Part shown: piece after piece, positions 23,101 to 37,899 of the stretch
How the letters are laid out: every line of letters begins with the position of its first letter
Position numbering within the stretch: the first letter of the stretch is position 1
From: Mercurialis annua
Taxonomy: Eukaryota; Streptophyta; Magnoliopsida; Malpighiales; Euphorbiaceae
Length of the DNA: 64,000 bases
Direction: 5' to 3'
Assembly: GCF_937616625.2 (NCBI RefSeq)
Contig: NC_065573.1
Span: 9,749,001-9,813,000 of the forward strand
Position numbers and translations under genes: made by a program
The notes under the pieces: model-generated
The model's database searches: none
What the model was told of the DNA's origin: nothing
Seen by the model: the letters and a program-made list of their open reading frames with translations, nothing else

Positions 23101-25880
23101 GTCTCAAGTCTTTTTAACGCGTCGTTCCAATTACCTAAGCATGGTTAGGTTATATTACGCAATGTGTGCTTGAAAACTGTCGCTAGGTTAGTATGTCGCA
23201 TCCCAAGTCTATTTAACACGTCGTTCCGATTACCTAAGCATGCTTAGGTTATATTACGCAAAGTGTGGGTGAAAATTGAAAAGTGACGCTAGATTAGTAT
23301 TTCGCGTCTCAAGTCTCTTTACCGCGTCGTTCTGATTTCCTAAGCATGGTGATATTATAATAAGTAAAGAGGGGTTAAAAAGTGACGCTAGATTAGTATG
23401 GCGCGTTTCAAGTCTCTTTAACACGTCGTTTCGATTTCAATGCTTTATGTCGCGTCACAAGTGTCTCTAACGCGTCGTTCTGATTACCTAAGCATGGTTA
23501 AGTTATATTACGCAAAGTGTGCGTGAAAAGTGACAATAGATTAGTATGTCACGTCTTAAGTCTCTTTAACTCGTCGTTCTGATTACCTAAATGGTTGAGT
23601 TATATTATGCAAAGTGTGCGTGAAAAGTGACTCTAGATAAGTATGTCGCGTCTCAAATCTCTTTAACTCGTCGTTCTAATTACCTAAGCATGGTTATGTT
23701 ATATTACGCAATGTGTGCGTGAAAAGTGATGCTCGATTAGTATGTCGCGTCTCAAGTCTCTTTAACGCGTTGTTCCGATTACCTAAGCATGATTTCATTT
23801 TATTACACCAAGTGCGCGTTAAAGTGTTGCTAGATTAGTATGTCGCGTCACAAGACCCTTTAACGCGTTGTTACGATTACCTAAGCATGGTTAGGTTATA
23901 TTACGCAAAGTATGCGTAAAAAGTACGCTCTAGATTAGTATGGCGCGTCTCAAGTATCTTTAACACATTGTTTCAATTATCATGCTTATGCACGTCACAA
24001 GTCTCTCTAACAAGTCGTTCTGATTACCAAAGCATGGTGGGGTTATATTACGCAAAGTGTGCATGAAAATTGACAATAGATTAGTATGTCACGTCTCAAG
24101 TCTTGTTAACGAGTCATTTCGATTACCTATGCATGGTTAGGTCATTTTACATAAAGTGTGCGTGAAAAGTGACGCTAGATTAGTATGTCGCGTCTCAAGT
24201 CTCCTTAACACGTCGTTCCGATTACCTAAGTATGGTTAAGTTATATTACGCAATGTGTGCGTGAAAACTGCTGCTAGGTTAGTATGTCGCGTCTCAAGTC
24301 TCTTTTACGCGTCGTTCCGATTACCTAGGCATGGTTAGGTTATATTACGCAAAATGTGCGTGAAAAGTGACGCTAGATTAGTATGTCGTTTCTCAAGTCT
24401 CTTTAATGCGTCGTTCCGATTACCTAAACTTGGTTAGGTTATTCTACGCAAAGCGTGCGTAAAGAGTGACACTAGATTAGTATGGCGCGTTTCAAAAATC
24501 TTAAACGCGTCGTTTCGATTACCATGCTCATGTCGCGTCACAAGTTTCTCAAACGCGTCGTTCTTATTACCAAAGAAAAGTGTGCGTGAAAGTGACAATA
24601 TATTAGTATGTCGCATCTCAAGTCGCTTTAAAGTGTCGTTCTGATGACCTAAGCATGGTTAGGTTATTTTACGCAAAGTGTGCGTGAAAAGTGACGCTAG
24701 ATTGGTATGTCGCTTCTCAAATCCCTTTAACGTGTGTTCCGATTACCTAAGCATTGTTAGGTTATATTACGCAAAGTGAGCGTGAAAAGTGACCCTAGAT
24801 TAGTATATCGCGTCTCAAGTATCTTTAACACGTCGTTTCGATTACCAAAGCATGGTTATGTTATATTACGCCAAGTGCGAGTTACAAGTATCGCTAGATT
24901 AGTATGTCGCATCACTAGACTTTTTAACGCGTTGCTACGTTACCTAAATATGGTTAAGTTATATTACGCAAAGTGTTCGTAAAAAGTGTCGTTAGATTAG
25001 TATGGCACGTCTTAAGTCTCTTTAACGCATTGTTTTGATTACCATGCATATGTCAGATTACAAGTCTCTCTAACACATCGTTTCGATTACCATAGCATGG
25101 TTAGGTTAAATACACAAAGTGTGCGTGAAAAGCGACAATTGATTAGTATGTCGCGTCACGTGTCTCTTTAACTCGTCGTTCCAATTACCTAATCATGGTT
25201 GGGTTATTTTACGCAAAGTGTGCGTGAAAAGTGACGCCAGATTAGTATGTCGTGTCACAAGTCTCTTTAACGCGTCGTTCCAATTACCCAAGCATGGTTT
25301 GGTTATATTATGCGATGTGTGCGTGAAAACTGTTGCTAGGTTAGTATGTCGCGTCTCAAGTCGGCTTAAAGGGTCGTTCTAATTACCTAATCATGGTTAG
25401 GTTATTTTACGCAAAGTGTGCGTGAAAAGTGACGCTAGATTAGTATGTCGCGTCTCAAGTCTCTTTAACGCGTCGTTCCGAATACCTAAGCATGGTTAGG
25501 TTATATTTCGCAAAGCGTGCGTCAAAAGTGATGCTAGATTAGTATGGCGCGTTTTAAGTCTCTTTAACGCATCATCATTTCAATTACCGTCGTTCTGATT
25601 ACCTAAGCATGGTTAGGTTATATTACGCAAAGTGTGCGTGGGAAGTGACGCTAGATTAGTATGTCGCATCTCAAGTCTCTTTAATGTGTGTTTCGATTAC
25701 CTAAGCATGGTTATATTATATTACGTAAAGTGTGCGTGAAAAGTGACACTAGATTAGTATGCCGCCTCCTAAGTCTCTTTCACGCGTCGTTCGGATTACC
25801 TAAGCATGGTTAGGTTATATTACGCAACGTCTGCGTAAAAAGTGACGCTAGATTACTATAGCGCGTCTCAAGTCTCTATA
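20148..25880 (+). repeat. Higher-order block L, copy 2
   Basis: Homologous to 3061-8890. It lacks the 872-bp segment of copy 1 but has about 788 bp (about 23395-24185, close to eight monomers) that copy 1 lacks. Both end regions carry the GCCGCCTCCTAAGTC monomer (8761 and about 25761). In copy 1 the next monomer has an internal deletion, while here it is complete. Confidence 0.85.
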
Positions 25881-27764
25881 ACGCGTCGTTTCGATTACGA
25901 TGCTTAAGTCGCTTAACAAGTGTCTTTAATGCGTCGTTCCGATTACCTAAGTATGGTTAGGTTATATTATGCAAAGTGTGCGTGAAAAGTTAAAATAGAT
26001 TAGTATGTCGCGCCTCAAGTCTCTTTGACGTGTCGTTCCGATTACCTAAGCATGGATATGTTATATTACGCCAAGTGCGCGTTAAAAGTGTCGCTAGATT
26101 AGTATGTCGCGTCACAAGTCTCTATAACGCGTTGTTACGATTACCTAAGCATGGTTAGGTTATATTACGTACGGTATGTGTAAAGAGTGACGCTAGATTA
26201 GTATGTCGCATCTCAAGTCTCTTTAAGGCATCATTTCGATTAGCATGCTTATGTTATGTTACAAATCTCTCTAACACGTCGTTCCGATTACCTAAGCATG
26301 GTTAGGTTATAGTATGCAAAGTATGTGTGAAAAGTGACAATAGATGAGTATGTCTCGTCTCAAGTCTCTTTAACGCGTCATTGCGATTATGTAAGCATGG
26401 TTAGGTTATTTTGGGCAAATTGTGCGTGAAAAATGACGCTAGATTAGTATGTCGCGTCTCAAGTCTCTTTAACGCGTCGTTCCGATTACCTAAGCATATT
26501 TCGGTTATATTACGCAATGTGTGTGTGAAAACTGTCGCTAGGTTAGTAAGTCGTATCTCAAGTCTATTTAACGCGTCGTTCCGATTACCTAAGCATTGTT
26601 AGGTTTTATTACGCAAAGTGTGCATGAAAAGTGACGCTAGATTAGTATGTCGCCTCTCAAGTCTCTTTAGCGCGTCGTTCCGATTACCTAAGCATGGTTA
26701 GGTTATATTACGCAAAGAGTGCATAAAAAGTGACGCTAGTTTAGTATGGCGCGCGTTTCAAGTCTCTTTAACATGTCATTTTGATTACTATGCTTATGTC
26801 GCGTCACAAGTGTCTCTAACTCGTCGTTCTGATTACCTATGCATGGTTAGGTCATATTATGCAAAGTGTGGTCGATAAGTGACAGTAGACTAGTATGTCG
26901 TGTCTTAAGTCTCTTTAACGCGTCGTTCCGATTACCTAAGCATGGTTAGGTTATTTTACGCAAAGTGTGCGTGAAAAGTGACTCTAGATTAGTATGTTGC
27001 GTCATAAGTCTCTTTAACGCGTCGTTCTTAAGCATGGTTAGGTTATGTTACGCAACGTGCGCGTGAAAACTGTTGCTAGGTTAGTATGTCGTGTCTCCAG
27101 TCTCTTTAACGCGTCGTTTTGATTACCTCATGGTTAGGTTATATTATGCAAAATGTGCGGAAAAAAGGCGCTAGATTAGTATGTCGCGTCTCAAGTCTCT
27201 TTAACTCATCGTTCCGATTACTTAAGCATGGTTAAGTTATATTATGCAAAGTGTGCGTGAAAAGTGACGCTAGATCAGTATGTCGCATCTCAAGTCTCTT
27301 TAATTCGTCGTTACGATTACCTAAGCATGGTTAGTTTATATTACGCAAAGTCTGCGTAAAAAGTGACGCTAGATTAGTATGGCGCGTCTCCAGTCTCTTT
27401 AACGCGTCGTTTTGATTACCATGCTTATGCCCCGTCTCAAGTCTCTAAAGCGTCGCTCTGATTACCTAATTATGGTTAGGTTATATTGCGCAAAGTGTGC
27501 GTGAAAAGTGACGCTAGATTAGTATGTCGCGTCATAAGTCTCTTTAAAGCGTTGTTACAATTACCTAACCATGGTTAAGTTATATTACGCGAAAAAAAAG
27601 TGACGCTGGATTAGTATGGCGCGTCTCAAGTCTCTTTAACGCATCTTTTCGATTACCATGCTTATGTCACGTTACATGTCTCTCTAACAACTCGTTCAAA
27701 GTGTGGGTGAAAATTGACAATAAATTAGTATGTCGCATCTAATGTCTCTTTAACGCGTCGTTCC

Positions 27765-30700
27765 GATTACCTAAGTATGGTTTGGTTATTGTACACAATG
27801 TGTGCGTGAAAAGTGACGCTAGAATAGTATGTCGCGTCTCAAGTCTCTTTAACGCGTCATTCCGATTACCTAAGAATGGATAGGTTATTTTACGCAAAAT
27901 GTGCGTGAAAAGTGACGCTATTTTAGTATGTCGCGTCACAAGTCCCTTTAACGCATTGTTACAATTACCTAAGCATGGTTAAGTTATATTAGGCAAAGTG
28001 TGCGTTAAAAGTGACGCTAGATTAGTATGGCGCGCCTCAAGTCTCTTTAACGCATCGTTTCGATTACCTATGCATGGTTAGGTTATTTTACGCAAAGTGT
28101 GCGTGAAAAGTGACGCTAGATCAGTATGTTGCATCTTAAGTCTCTTTAATGCGTCGTTCCGATTACCTAAGCCTGGGTAGGTTATTTTACGCAAAGTGTG
28201 CTTGAAAAGTGACGCTACTTTAGTATGTTGCGTCTCAAGTCTCTTTAACGCTTCGTTCCGATTACCGAAGCATGGTTAGGTTATATTACGCAAAGAGCGT
28301 GTGAATAGTGACTCTAGATTACCCAAGAATGGTTAGATTATATTCCACAAAGTGTGCGAGAAAAGTAAGGCTCGATTAGTATGTTGTATCTCAAGTCTCT
28401 AAAACGCGTCATTCCGATTACATAAGCTTTAACTCAATTACATATGTATTATTTATATTACGCAAGGTGTGCGTGAAAAGTGACGCTAGATTAGTATGTT
28501 GTGTCTCAAGGATTTTTAATGCGTCGTTCAGATTACCTAAGCATGGTTATGTTATATTATGCAAAGTATAGGTCCAAAGTGACGCTAGATTAGTATGCCG
28601 TGTGACGCGTCGTTTCGATTATCATGCTTATGTCGCATCACAAGTCTCTCAAACACGTCGTTCCGATTACCTAAGCATGGTTAGTTTAATACTACGGAAG
28701 GTGTGCGTGAAAAGAAACAATAGATTAGTAAGTCGTGTCTGAAGTCTCTTTAACGCGTTCCGATTACCTAAGCATGGTTAGGTTATATTACAAAAAGTGT
28801 GCGTGAAAAGTGACAATCGATTAGTACGTCGCGTCTCAAGTATATATTTAACGCGTAGTTCTGATTACCTATGCATGGTTAGGTTATATCATGAAATGTG
28901 TGCGTGAAAACTGACGCTAGATTAATATGTTGTGCTCAATTCTCTTTATCGCGTTGTTCCGATTATCACAGCATGATTAGGTTATAATAAACATAGCGTG
29001 CTTGAAAAGTGACGCTAGATTAGTACGTCGCGTCTCAAGTCTCTTATACGTGTCGTTCCGATTACCTAAGCATGGTTAGGTTATATTACGGAAAGTGTGC
29101 GTGAAACGTGACCCTAGATAAGTATGTCGCGTTCTCTTTGACGCGTTGTTCTGATTACCTAAGCATGGTTAGATTATATTACGCAAAGAGTGCGTGAAAA
29201 GTGACGCTAGATTAGTATGTTGCTTCTCAAGTCTCTTGAACGCGTCTCGTTCTATTATCCAATAATAGTTAGGTTATACTACGCAAAGTGTGCGAGAAAA
29301 GTAACACTATTAGTATGTCACATCTCAAGTCTCTTTAACGTGTCGTTCCGATTAGCTAAGCATGGTTAGGTTATATTACACAAGGTGTGCGTGAAAAGTG
29401 ACTTTCGATTAGTATGTCGCGTCTCAAGGATCTTTAATGCGTCGTTTCGATTACCTAAGCATAGTTAGGTTATAGTACGCAAAGAGTGTGTGAAAAGTGA
29501 CGCAGGATTAGTATGTCGCGTCTTAACGCGTCGTTCCGATTACCCAAGAATGCTTAGGTTATATTACGTAAAGTGTGCGAGAAAAGTTGAGATAGCTTAG
29601 CATGTCGCATCTCAAGTCTCTTTAACGCGTCTTTCCGATTACTAAGCATTGTTAGCCTATATTACAAAAAGTGTGCGTGAAAAAGCAACAATTGATTAGT
29701 ATGTCGCATCTCAAGTCTCTTTAATGCGTCGTTCCGATTACCTAAGCATGGTTAGGTTACATTACGCTAAGTGTGCGTGAAAAGTGATGCTAGATTAGTA
29801 TGGCGCGTCTCAAGTCTCTTAAACGCGTTTTTTCAATTACCATGCTTATGTCGCATCACAAGTCTCTCTAACGAGTCGTTCCAATTACCTGAGCATGGTT
29901 AGGTTATATTACGCAAAGTGTGCATAAAAAGTGATGCTAAATTAGTATGGTGCATCTCAAGTCTCTTTAATGCGTCGATTCGATTACCATGCTTATTTCG
30001 CGTAACTAGTCTCTCTAACACGTCGTTCCGATTACCTAAGCATGGTTAAGTTATATTACACAAAGGGTGCTTGAAGAGTGACGCTAGATTAGTATGTCCC
30101 GTCTCAATTCCCTTTAACGCGTTGTTCAAATTACCTAAGCATGGTTAGGTTACATTACGCAAAGCGTGCGTGAAAAGTGACTCTAGATTAGTATGTCGCG
30201 TTCTCAAGTCTGTTTATCGCGTCGTTCCGATTTCCTATGCATGGTTAGGTTATATTGCGCAAAGTGTTCGTGAAAAGTGACGCTAGATAAGTATGTTGCG
30301 TTCTCTTTAACGCGTCGTTCCGATTACCTATGCATGGTTAGGTTAAATTACGCAAAGAGTTCGTGAAAAGTGACGCTAGATTAGTATGTCGCGTCTAAAG
30401 TTTCTTTCACGCGTCGTTCCGATTACCCAAGAATGGTTAGGTTATATTACGCAAAGTTAGCGAGAAAAGTAAGGCTAGATTATATATTGTGTCTCAAGTC
30501 TCTTTAACGCGTCGTTCCGATTACCTAAGCATGGTTAGGTTATATTGCGCAAGGTGTGCCTGAAAAGTGTCGCTCTCAAGGCTCTTTTATGCGTCATTCT
30601 GATTACCTAAACATGGTTAGGTTATATTATGCAAAGTATAGGTCAAAAGTAACACTAGATTAGTATGTCGCGTCTCAAGTTTCTTTAACGCGTCATTTCG

Positions 30701-33700
30701 ATTACCATGCTTATGTCGCGTCACAAGTCTCTCTAACGGTTCGTTCCGATTACCTAAGTATGGTTATGTTATATTACGCAAGGTGTGCGTGAAAAGTAAA
30801 AATAGATTATTAGTATGTCGTATCTCAAGTCTCATTAACGCGTCGTTCCGATTACCAAAGCATGGTTAGGTTATATTACGAATGCGTGAAAAGTGACAAT
30901 ATATTAGTATGTCGCGTCTCAAGTCTATTTAACGTGTCGTTCTGATTACCTATGCATGGTTGGTTATATTATGAAAAGTGTGCATGAAAACTGTTGCTAG
31001 ATTAGTATGTCGCGTCTCAAGTCTCTTGATTGCGTTGGTTCAATTATCTAAGCATGGTTAGGTTATAATAAACAAAGCGTGCATGAAAAGTGACGCTAGA
31101 TTAGTATGTTGCATCTCAAGTCTCTTTAACGTGTCGTTCCGATTACCTAAGCATGGTTAGGTTATACTACGCAAAGTGTGCGTAAAAAGTGACGCTAGAT
31201 TAGTATGTTGCTCTCAAGTCTCTTTAGCGCGTCGTTCTGATTAACGAAGCGTGCTTAAGTTATATTACACAAAGTGCGCGTCTCAAGTCTCTTTAAAGCG
31301 TCGTTTCAAGTACCATGCTTATGTCGCGTCACAAGTATCTCTATCGTGTCGTTCCGATTACCTAAGCATGGTTAGGTTATATTACACAAAGTATGCGTGC
31401 AAAATAACAATAGATTAGTATGTTGCGTCTGAAGTCTATTTAATGCGTCGTTCCGATTACGTAAGCATGGTTAGGTTATATTACGCAAGGTGTGCGTGAA
31501 AAGTGACGCTAGATTAGTATGTCGCGTCTCAAGTCTTTTTAAGCCGTCGTTCCTATTACTTAAGCATGGTTAAGTTATATAAGGTAAAGTGTGCGTAAAA
31601 AGTGACGCTAGATTAGTATGTCGTGTCTCAGGTCTCTTTAACGCGTTGTTCCGATTAACTAAGCATGGTTAGGTTATATTATGAAGAGTGAGCGTAAAAA
31701 GTGACGCTAAATTAGTATGTCGCGTCTCATGTCTCTTAGCGCGTGGTTTTAGTTACCATGTTTATGCCGCGTCACAAGTCTCTCTCACGCGTCGTTCTGA
31801 TCACCTAAGCATGGTTAGGATATATTACGCAAAGGGTTTGTGGAAAGTGACGCTAGATTAGTATGTCAGGTCTCAATTCTCTTTAACGTGGTTAGGTTAT
31901 ATTACGCAAAGCGTGCTTGAAAAGTGACGCTAGATTAGTATGTCGCATATCAAGTTTGTTTAACGCGTCGTTCCGATTACCTAAGCATGGTTAGGTTATA
32001 TATTACGCAAAGTGTGCGTGAAAAGTGACGCTAGATAAGTATGTCGCGTCACAAGTCTCTTTAGCGCGTCGTTCCGGTTACCTAAGCATGGTTAGGTTAT
32101 ATTACGCAAGGTGTGCATGAAAAGTGACGCTAGATTAGTATGTCGCGTCTCAAGGCTATTTAACGTGTCGTTCCGATTGCCTAAGCATGGTTATATTATA
32201 TTACACAAAGTATGCTTGAAAAGTGACGCTAGATTAGTATGTCGCGTCTCAATTCTCTGTAACGCGTCGTTCTGATTACCTAAGCATGGTTAGGTTATAT
32301 TACGCGAGGTCTGCGTGAAAAGTGACGCTAGATTATTATGTTGCGTCTCAAGGCTCTTTAACGCGTCGTTCCGAGTACTTAAACATGCTTAGGTTATATT
32401 ACGCAACGTGTGCATGAAAAGTGACACTAGATTAGTGTATCGCGTCTCAAGTCTCTTTAACGAGTCATTTTGATTACCATGCTTATGTCGCGTCACAAGT
32501 CTCTCTAACGCGTCTTTCAGATTTCCTAAGCATGGTTAGGTTATATTACACAAAGTGTGCGTGAAAAGAAACGATAAATCAGTATGTCGTGTCTCAAGTA
32601 GATTTAACGCGTCGTTCCGATTATGTGTGCGTGAAAAGGTACACTAGATTAGTATGTCGCGTCTCAATTCTCTTTAACGCGTTGTTCGGATTAACTAAGC
32701 ATGGTTAGGTTATATTACGAAAAGTGTGCGTGAAAAGTGATGCTAGATTAGTATGTCGCGTCTCAAGTCTCTTTAACGCGTCGTTACGATTACCATTTTT
32801 ATCTCGCGTCACAAGTCTCTTTAACGCGTCGTTTCGATTACCTATGTATGGTTTGGTTATATTACACAAAGTGTTCATGAAAAGTGACGCAAGATTAGTA
32901 GGTCGCGTCTCAAGTCTTTCTAACGCGTCGTTCCTATTTCCTAAGAATGGTTAGGTTATATTACGCAAAGTGTGCGTGAAAAGTGACTCTAGATTATTAC
33001 GTCGCATCTCAAGTCTCTATAATGCGTCGTTCCGATTTCTATGCATGGTTAGGTTATATTACGCCAAAGTGTGCAAAAAAAAGTGACGCTAGATTAGTAT
33101 TACGCGTCTCAAATCTCTGTAACGCCTCGTCTTCGATTACCATGCCTATGTCGCGTCACAAGCCTCTCTAATGCGTCGTTCCGATTACCTACGCATGGTT
33201 AGGTTATATTACGCAACGTGTGTGTGAAAAATGACAATAGATTAGTATGTCGCGTCTAAGGTCTATTTAACGCATCGTTCCGATTACCTAAGCATGGTTA
33301 GGTTATATTACGCAACGTGTGCATGAAAAATGACGCTAGATTGGTATGTCGCGTCTCAAGTCTTTTTAATGCGTCGTTTCGATTACCATGCTTATGTCGG
33401 GTCTCAATTCTCTATAACGCGTTGTACCGATTAACTAAGGATGGTTAGGTTACTTTACAGAAAGTGTGCGTGAAATGTAACAATACACTAGTATGTCGCG
33501 TCTCAAGTCTATTTAACGCATCGTTCCGATCACCTAAGCATGGTTAGGTTATATTACGCAAAGTGTGCGTGAAAAGTTACGCTAAACAAGTATGTCGCGT
33601 CCCAATTCTCTTTAACGCGTTGTTTTGATCACACTTCTATTTAACGCGTCGTTCCAATTACCTAAGCATGGTTAGGTTATAATACGCAAAGTGTGCGTGG

Positions 33701-36700
33701 AATGTGACGCTAGATTAGTATGTCGCGTCTATATTCTCTTTAACTCTTTGTACGATTACCTAAGGATGCTTAGGTTACTTTATGGAAAGTGTGCGTGAAA
33801 AGTAACAATACAATTTGTATGTCGCATCTCAAGTTTATTTAACACATCGTTCCGATTATCTAAGCATGGTTAGGTTATATTACGCAAAGTGTGCCTGAAT
33901 AATGACGCCAGATTAGTATGTCGTGTCAAAAGGTGTGCATGAAAAGTGATGCTAGATTATTATGTTGCGTCTCAAGGCTCTTTAACGCGTCGTTTCGATT
34001 ACCTAAGCATGGTTAGGTTATATTACGCAAAGTGTTCGTGAAAGGTTACGCTAGATTAGTATATCGCGTCTCAAGTCTCTTTAACACGTTGTTCTGATTA
34101 CATAAGCATTGTTAGGTTATATATTACTCAAGGTGTGCGTGAAAAGTGACACTAGATTAGTATGTCGCGTCTGAAGGCTCTTTAACGCGTTGTTCCGAGT
34201 ACCTAAGCATTGTTAGGTTTTATTACGCAACGGGTGCATGAAAAGTGACGCTAGATTAGTATGTCGTGTCTCAAGTCTCTTTAACGCGTCGTTTCGATTA
34301 CCATGCTTATGTCGCGTCACAAGTCTGACGCGTCGTTCCGATTTCCTAAGCATGGTTAGGTTATATTACACAAAGTGTGCGTGGAAAGTTACAATAAATT
34401 AGTATGTCATATCTCAAGTAGATTTAACGTGTCGTTCCTATTTCCTAAGAATGGTTAGGTTATATTACGAAAAGTGTGCGTGAAAAGTGAAGCTAAATTA
34501 GTACGTCGCGTCTCAAGTCTCTCTAATGCGTCGTTCCGATTTCTAAGCATGGTTAAGTTATATTACGCAAAGTATGCAAAAAAAAATAGTGACGCTAGAT
34601 TAGTATTACGCGTCTCAAATCTCTATAACGCGTCGTTTTCAATTACCATGCCTATGTTGCGTCACAAGTCTCTCTAACGCATCGTTCCGATTACCTACGG
34701 ATATATTACGCAATGTGTGCGTGAAAAATGACAATAGATTAGTAGGTCGCTTCTCAAGTCTATTTAACACGTCGTTCCGATTACCTATGCATAACCTAAG
34801 TTATATTACGCAAAGTGTGCGTGAAAAGTGATGCAAGATTAGTACGTCGCATCTCAAGTCTCTCTAATGCGTTGTTCCGATTTCTAAGCATGGTTAGGTT
34901 ATATTACGCAAAGTGTGCCAAAAAAGTGACACTAGATTAGTATTACGCATCTCAAATCTTTGTACCGCGTCATTTTCGATTACCATGCCTATGTCGCGTC
35001 ACAAGTCTCTCTAACGCGTCATTCCGATTACCTACGCATGGTTAGGTTATATTACGCAACATGTGCTTGAGAAATTAAAATAGATTAGTATATCGCGTCT
35101 CAAGTCTATTTAACGCGTCGTTTCGATTACCTAAGCATGGTTAGGTTATATTACGTAACGTGTGCATGAAAAGTGACGCTAGATTAGTATGTCGCGTCTC
35201 AAGTCTTTATAACGCGTCGTTTCCATGCTTCTGTCGCGTCTCAATTCTCTTTAACGCGTTGTACCGATTACCTAAGGATAGTTAGGTTACTTTACAGAAA
35301 GTGTGCGTGAAATGTAACAATACATTAGTATGTCGCGTCTCAAGTCTATTTAACGCGTCGTTCCGATTGCCTAAGCATGGTTAGGTTATATTATGCAAAG
35401 TGTGCCTGAAAAGGTAAGCTAGATAAGTATATCGCGTCTCAATTATCTTTAACGCGTTGTTCTGATCACACTTCTAGTTAACGCGTCGTTCCAATTACCT
35501 TAGCATATAGTTAGGTTATATTACACAAAGTGTGCGTGGAAAGTGACGCTAGATTAGTATGTCACGTCTCAATTCTCTTTAACGCGTTGTACTGAGTATG
35601 TCGCATCTCAAGTCTATTTAACGCGTCGTTCTGATTACCTTAGCATGGTTAGGTTATATTACGCAAAGTGTGCTTGAATAGTGACGGAAAATTAGTAAGT
35701 CGTGTCAGAAGTCTCCTTAACGCGTCGTTCCGATTACCTAAGCATGTGCGTGAAAGTGACGTTAGATTATGTTACGTAAAGTGTGCATGAAAAGTTACGC
35801 TAGATTAAATATGTCGCGTCTCAAGTCTCTTTAATACGTCGTTCCGATTACCTATGCATGGTTAGGTAGTATTTCGCAAAGTGTGCGTGAAAAGTGACAT
35901 TAGATTAGTATGGCGCATCTCAAGTATTTTCAATGTGTCGTTCCGATTACCTAAGCATGGTTAGGTTATACTACGCATAGTATGCGTGAAAAGTGATAAT
36001 AGATTATTAGTATGTCGCATCTCAAGTCTCTTTAACGCGTGTTTCGATTACCTAAGCATGGTTAGGTTACATTACGCAAAGTGTGCGTGAAAAGAGACGG
36101 TATATTAATATGTCGCGTCTCAAGTCTCTTTAACACCTCGTTCCGATTATCAAAGCATGGTTAGGTTATATTACACAAAGTGTGCGTGAAAAGTAACGCT
36201 AGACTAGTATGTCGCGTCTCAAGTTTCTTTAATGCGTCGTTCCGATTATCTTAGCATGGTTAGGTTATATTGCGAAAAGTCTGCGAGAAAGTGACAATAG
36301 ATTAGTATATCGCGTCTCAAGTCTCTTTAAGGCTTCGTTTCCATTATCATGCTTATGTCGCATCACAAATCTCTCTAACGCATCGTTCCGATTACCAATG
36401 CATCTTTAGGTTATATTACGCAAAGTGTGCGTGATAAGTGACGCTAGATTAGTATGTCGCGTCTCAAGTGTCTCTAACGCGTCGTTCCAATTACCTAAGC
36501 ATGGTTAGATTATATTACGAAAAGAGTGCGTGAAAAGTGACGCTCGATTAGTATGTCACATCTCTAGTCTCATTAACGTGTGTTCCAATTACCTAAACGT
36601 GGTTAGGTTATTTTACAAAAAGTGTGCATGATAAGTTACGCGAGATTAGTATATCGCGTCTCAAGTCTCTTTAACGAGTAGTTCCGATTACCTAAGAATG

Positions 36701-36990
36701 GTTATGTGAAATTACGCCAAGTGCGCGTTAATGTGACGCTACATTAGTATGTCGCATCTCAAGTCTCTTTAACGCGTCATTTTGATTACCTAAGCATGGC
36801 TAGGTTGTATTACGCAAAATGTGCTCGAAAAGTGACGTTAGATTAGTATGGCGCGTCCTCAGTCTCTTTAATGTGTCGTTTCGATTACCTAAGCATGGTT
36901 AGATTGTATTACGCAAAGTGTGCGTGAAAAGTGACGCTAGATTAGTATGTCATGTCTCAAGTATATTTAACGCGTCGTTCCGATTACCTA
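27765..36990 (+). repeat. Higher-order block H, copy 1
   Basis: Homologous to 38580-49830. The offset is 10813 bp at the start (GTTGCATCTT at 28128 and 38941), 10833 at 30568 and 10887 at 32374 and 33061, so small indels add up along the block. Shared peculiarities include GCCTGGGTAGG, a foreign-looking AGCTTTAACTCAATTACAT monomer, AGTATAGGTC and a TGTCGCTCTCAAGGC truncation. Copy 1 lacks the 2.0-kb internal duplication. Confidence 0.87.
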
Positions 36991-37899
36991 TGCATGGTTA
37001 GGTTATTTTACGCAAAGTGTGCGTGAAAAGTGATGCTAGATTAGTATACCGCGTCTCAACTCTCTTTAACGCGTCGTTCCGATTACCTAAGAATGGTTAG
37101 GTAATATTACGCAATGTGTGCGTGAAAACTGTTGCTAGGTTAGTATGTTGCGTATCAAGTCTCTTTAACGCGTCATTCCGATTACCTAAGCATGGTTAGG
37201 TTATATTACGCAATGTGTGCGTGAAAACTAATTGTTAGGTTTATATGTCGTGTCTCAAGTCTCTTTAAAGCGTCGTTCCGATTACCTAATCATTGTTAGG
37301 TTGTATTACGCAAAGTGTGCGTGAAAGTGACGCTAGATTAGTATGGCGCGTTTCATGTCTCTTTAACGCGTCGTTTTGATTATCGTGCTTATGTCATGTC
37401 ACAAGTGTCTCTAACGCGTCGTTTTGATTACCTAAGCATGGTTAGGTTATATTACACAAAGTGTGCGTGAAAAGTGACAATAGATTAGTATGTCGCGTGT
37501 CAAGTCTCTTTAACGCGTCGTTTGGACTACCTAATTATGGTTAGGTTATTTTACACAAAGTGTGCGTGAAAAGTTAAGCTAGATTAGTATGTCGCGCCTC
37601 AAGTCTCTTTAACGCGTCGTTTCGACTACCTAAGTATGGTTAAGTTATTTTACATAAAGTGTACGTGAAAAGTGATGCTAGATTAGTATGTCGCGTCTCA
37701 AGTCTCTTTAACACGTCGTTCCGATTACCCATGGTTAGGTTATATTACGCAATGTGTACGTGAAAACTGTTGCTAACGTATGTCGTGTCTAAAGTCTCTC
37801 TAACGCGTCGTTCCAATTACCCAAGCATGGTTAGGTTATATTATGCAAAGTGTGCGTGAAAATTGAAAATAGATTAGTATGTTGCGTCTCAAGTCTCTT

